This document shows positions 6,656 to 7,434 of a stretch of 7,434 bases of DNA, piece after piece. This DNA is from Thiohalobacter sp. (lineage in GTDB: Bacteria; Pseudomonadota; Gammaproteobacteria; Thiohalobacterales; Thiohalobacteraceae), in assembly GCA_027030825.1 (NCBI GenBank), contig JALVEM010000463.1, forward strand, positions 1 to 7,434. The letters are read 5' to 3'. The position numbers and the translations under genes are program-made. The notes under the pieces are model-generated. The model searched no databases. It was not told the DNA's origin and saw only the letters and a program-made list of their open reading frames with translations. The stretch's first letter is position 1, and the number at the start of each line of letters is the position of its first letter.

Positions 6656-6840
6656 CCGCGATGCAGGAGAGTGCCCGGTTCGCCGGGCCGCCGAAGGCGC
6701 AACTCGCCCGGAAACGCTCAGGCAGAAGGACTGTATCGCGGGCCGACTCTGGAGAGCGGTCGCATGACCCACCGAAGGAGCGAGGCCGCACCGGCGGCCG
6801 AATCTCTCAGGTCGGAACCGGCGGGTTCCGTGGGACAGAG
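6656..6840 (+). promoter_or_regulatory. Tandem glycine riboswitch upstream of gcvT
   Basis: Two consecutive glycine aptamers. Aptamer 1 (6656-6741) is closed by a 10-bp P1 helix (6656-6665 with 6732-6741, one G-U) and carries the conserved core GGAGAG 6666-6671, CCGAAGG 6690-6696, GCTCAGG 6716-6722 and AGGAC 6727-6731. Aptamer 2 (about 6747-6840) shows CTCTGGAGAGC from 6747, ACCGAAGGAGC 6771-6781, AATCTCTCAGGT 6801-6812 and GGGACAGAG 6832-6840, with CTCT 6747-6750 pairing AGAG 6837-6840. The short linker 6742-6746 (GCCGA) is the usual site of a leader-linker kink-turn. In this family glycine binding commonly turns on the glycine cleavage operon, which fits the gcvT gene 57 nt downstream. The direction of control here is inferred. 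Confidence 0.96.
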
Positions 6841-6849
6841 GGGCGCGGC

Positions 6850-6868
6850 GCAGGACGGATCGTCCTGC
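6850..6868 (+). promoter_or_regulatory. Expression-platform hairpin between riboswitch and gcvT
   Basis: GCAGGACG (6850-6857) and CGTCCTGC (6861-6868) form a perfect 8-bp stem with loop GAT, 10 nt after aptamer 2 and 18 nt before the Shine-Dalgarno. No T-run follows, so a standard intrinsic terminator is unlikely. It may be part of a switch that affects ribosome access or Rho-dependent termination. Confidence 0.6.
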
Positions 6869-6886
6869 AGCGGCCAACACTGTTCC

Positions 6887-6892
6887 GGGAGG
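6887..6892 (+). promoter_or_regulatory. Shine-Dalgarno for gcvT
   Basis: GGGAGG lies 5 nt before the ATG at 6898. An out-of-frame ATG at 6893 falls between the two and is too close to the site to be used. Confidence 0.8.
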
Positions 6893-6897
6893 ATGCC

Positions 6898-7434
6898 ATG
6901 CCCCGCACCACCCCGCTCAATGCGGCCCACCGACGCGCCGGCGCCCGGCTGGTCGATTTCGCCGGCTGGGAGATGCCGCTTCATTACGGCTCCCAGATCG
7001 AGGAGCATCGTGCCGTGCGCAGCGATGCCGGCATGTTCGACGTCTCCCACATGACCGTAATCGATGTCGAGGGTCCGGATGCCACCGGCTACCTCCGGCG
7101 TCTGCTGGCCAACGACGTGGCCCGCCTCGAGACCCCGGGTCGGGCGCTCTATTCGTGCATGCTCGATCCGCAGGGGGGCGTGATCGACGACCTCATCGTC
7201 TATCGTTTCGCGCCGGACCGCTACCGCCTGGTGGTCAATGCCGCCACCCGCGAGAAGGATCTCGACTGGATGCAGCGCCAGGCCGAGGGGTTCGACGTGC
7301 GGCTCGCCGAGCGCGATGACCTGGCCATGATCGCGATACAGGGCCCGCACGCCCGCGAGCGGGTGCTGCCTCTCCTGCCCGAGCCCCTGCGCGAGGAGGC
7401 TGCCGCCCTGCGCCCCTTCCATGCCACCACGGCC
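6898..7434 (+). CDS. gcvT: GcvT, aminomethyltransferase of the glycine cleavage system (3' partial)
   Basis: T-protein of the glycine cleavage complex. It moves the aminomethyl group from lipoylated H-protein to tetrahydrofolate, releasing ammonia and forming 5,10-methylene-THF in the cytoplasm. The first 179 codons are present (MPRTTPLNAAHRRAGARLVD...) and the frame runs off the window; the family is usually about 360-375 aa, so roughly half is seen. Diagnostic segments are DFAGWEMPLHYG (20-31), AGMFDVSHM (44-52), GGVIDDLIVYR (93-103), which holds the conserved catalytic aspartate of the family, and VVNAATREKDLDW (112-124). The start is fixed by GGGAGG with 5-nt spacing and by the tandem glycine riboswitch in the leader. 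gcvH and gcvP would be expected further downstream but are not visible. Confidence 0.96.
   Translation, partial: MPRTTPLNAAHRRAGARLVDFAGWEMPLHYGSQIEEHRAVRSDAGMFDVSHMTVIDVEGPDATGYLRRLLANDVARLETPGRALYSCMLDPQGGVIDDLIVYRFAPDRYRLVVNAATREKDLDWMQRQAEGFDVRLAERDDLAMIAIQGPHARERVLPLLPEPLREEAAALRPFHATTA

Noticed and set aside
6850..6868. Intrinsic terminator call for the leader hairpin
   Set aside because: The stem is followed by AGCGGCC and not by a T-run, so it was listed only as an expression-platform hairpin.
6521..6880. 120-codon upstream extension of the GGDEF-EAL frame on the - strand
   Set aside because: It would be antisense to the gcvT promoter and glycine riboswitch, is low-complexity Arg/Pro/Ser-rich, and places the first membrane helix far from the N-terminus.
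6593..7054. 153-codon open frame on the + strand
   Set aside because: It runs through the promoter and riboswitch and then gcvT in the wrong frame. The gcvT frame from 6898 is the real one.
6718..7422. 234-codon open frame on the - strand
   Set aside because: It is antisense to gcvT and the second riboswitch aptamer, and shows no recognisable motif.

Overview
The window is GC-rich (roughly two thirds G+C by eye) and densely coding. It looks like a chromosomal segment of a gammaproteobacterium, possibly a Chromatiales/Ectothiorhodospiraceae-type lineage; that finer placement is inference from composition, gene content and repeat style only. The neighbourhood resembles the enterobacterial order ubiH-ubiI-gcvT, but here about 4.7 kb of other material lies between ubiI and gcvT.

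Layout. (1) Bases 2-2220, + strand: two tandem FAD monooxygenases of ubiquinone synthesis. The first is UbiH, cut at its N-terminus by the window edge. The second is UbiI, joined to UbiH by an ATGA overlap. (2) Bases 2226-2948, + strand: a FetB/UPF0014-type membrane permease that starts 5 nt after the ubiI stop, without a FetA ATPase beside it. (3) Bases 2949-3400: no gene. This convergent intergenic region is packed with palindromic and short direct repeats. It holds one complete bipartite palindromic element (3021-3137), a second copy with a decayed right arm (3270-about 3383), single termini, a 26-bp direct repeat, and a 7-bp tandem repeat that runs into the stop codon of the next gene. (4) Bases 3401-6520, - strand: a 1039-aa, two-TM, triple-PAS GGDEF-EAL protein. 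Its GGDEF signature is degenerate (ASDEF), while all the EAL metal and catalytic residues I looked for are present, so it most likely degrades c-di-GMP. It appears to start at CTG. (5) Bases 6521-6897: a divergent regulatory region with a good sigma70-type promoter, a tandem glycine riboswitch, a strong hairpin and a Shine-Dalgarno, all reading towards gcvT. (6) Bases 6898-7434, + strand: the first 179 codons of gcvT, open at the window edge.

How it works together. The left block supplies the flavin hydroxylation steps of ubiquinone synthesis, with a putative metal-export permease read from the same transcript. The right edge begins the glycine cleavage operon, controlled in cis by glycine binding to its own leader RNA. 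Between them sits an independently transcribed membrane c-di-GMP sensor/phosphodiesterase. Most of the window is recognisable biology. The points most worth a second look are the bipartite repeat cluster, the lone fetB attached to a ubi operon, the CTG start, the degenerate cyclase domain and the expression platform of the riboswitch. I see no clear sign of a wholly new system.
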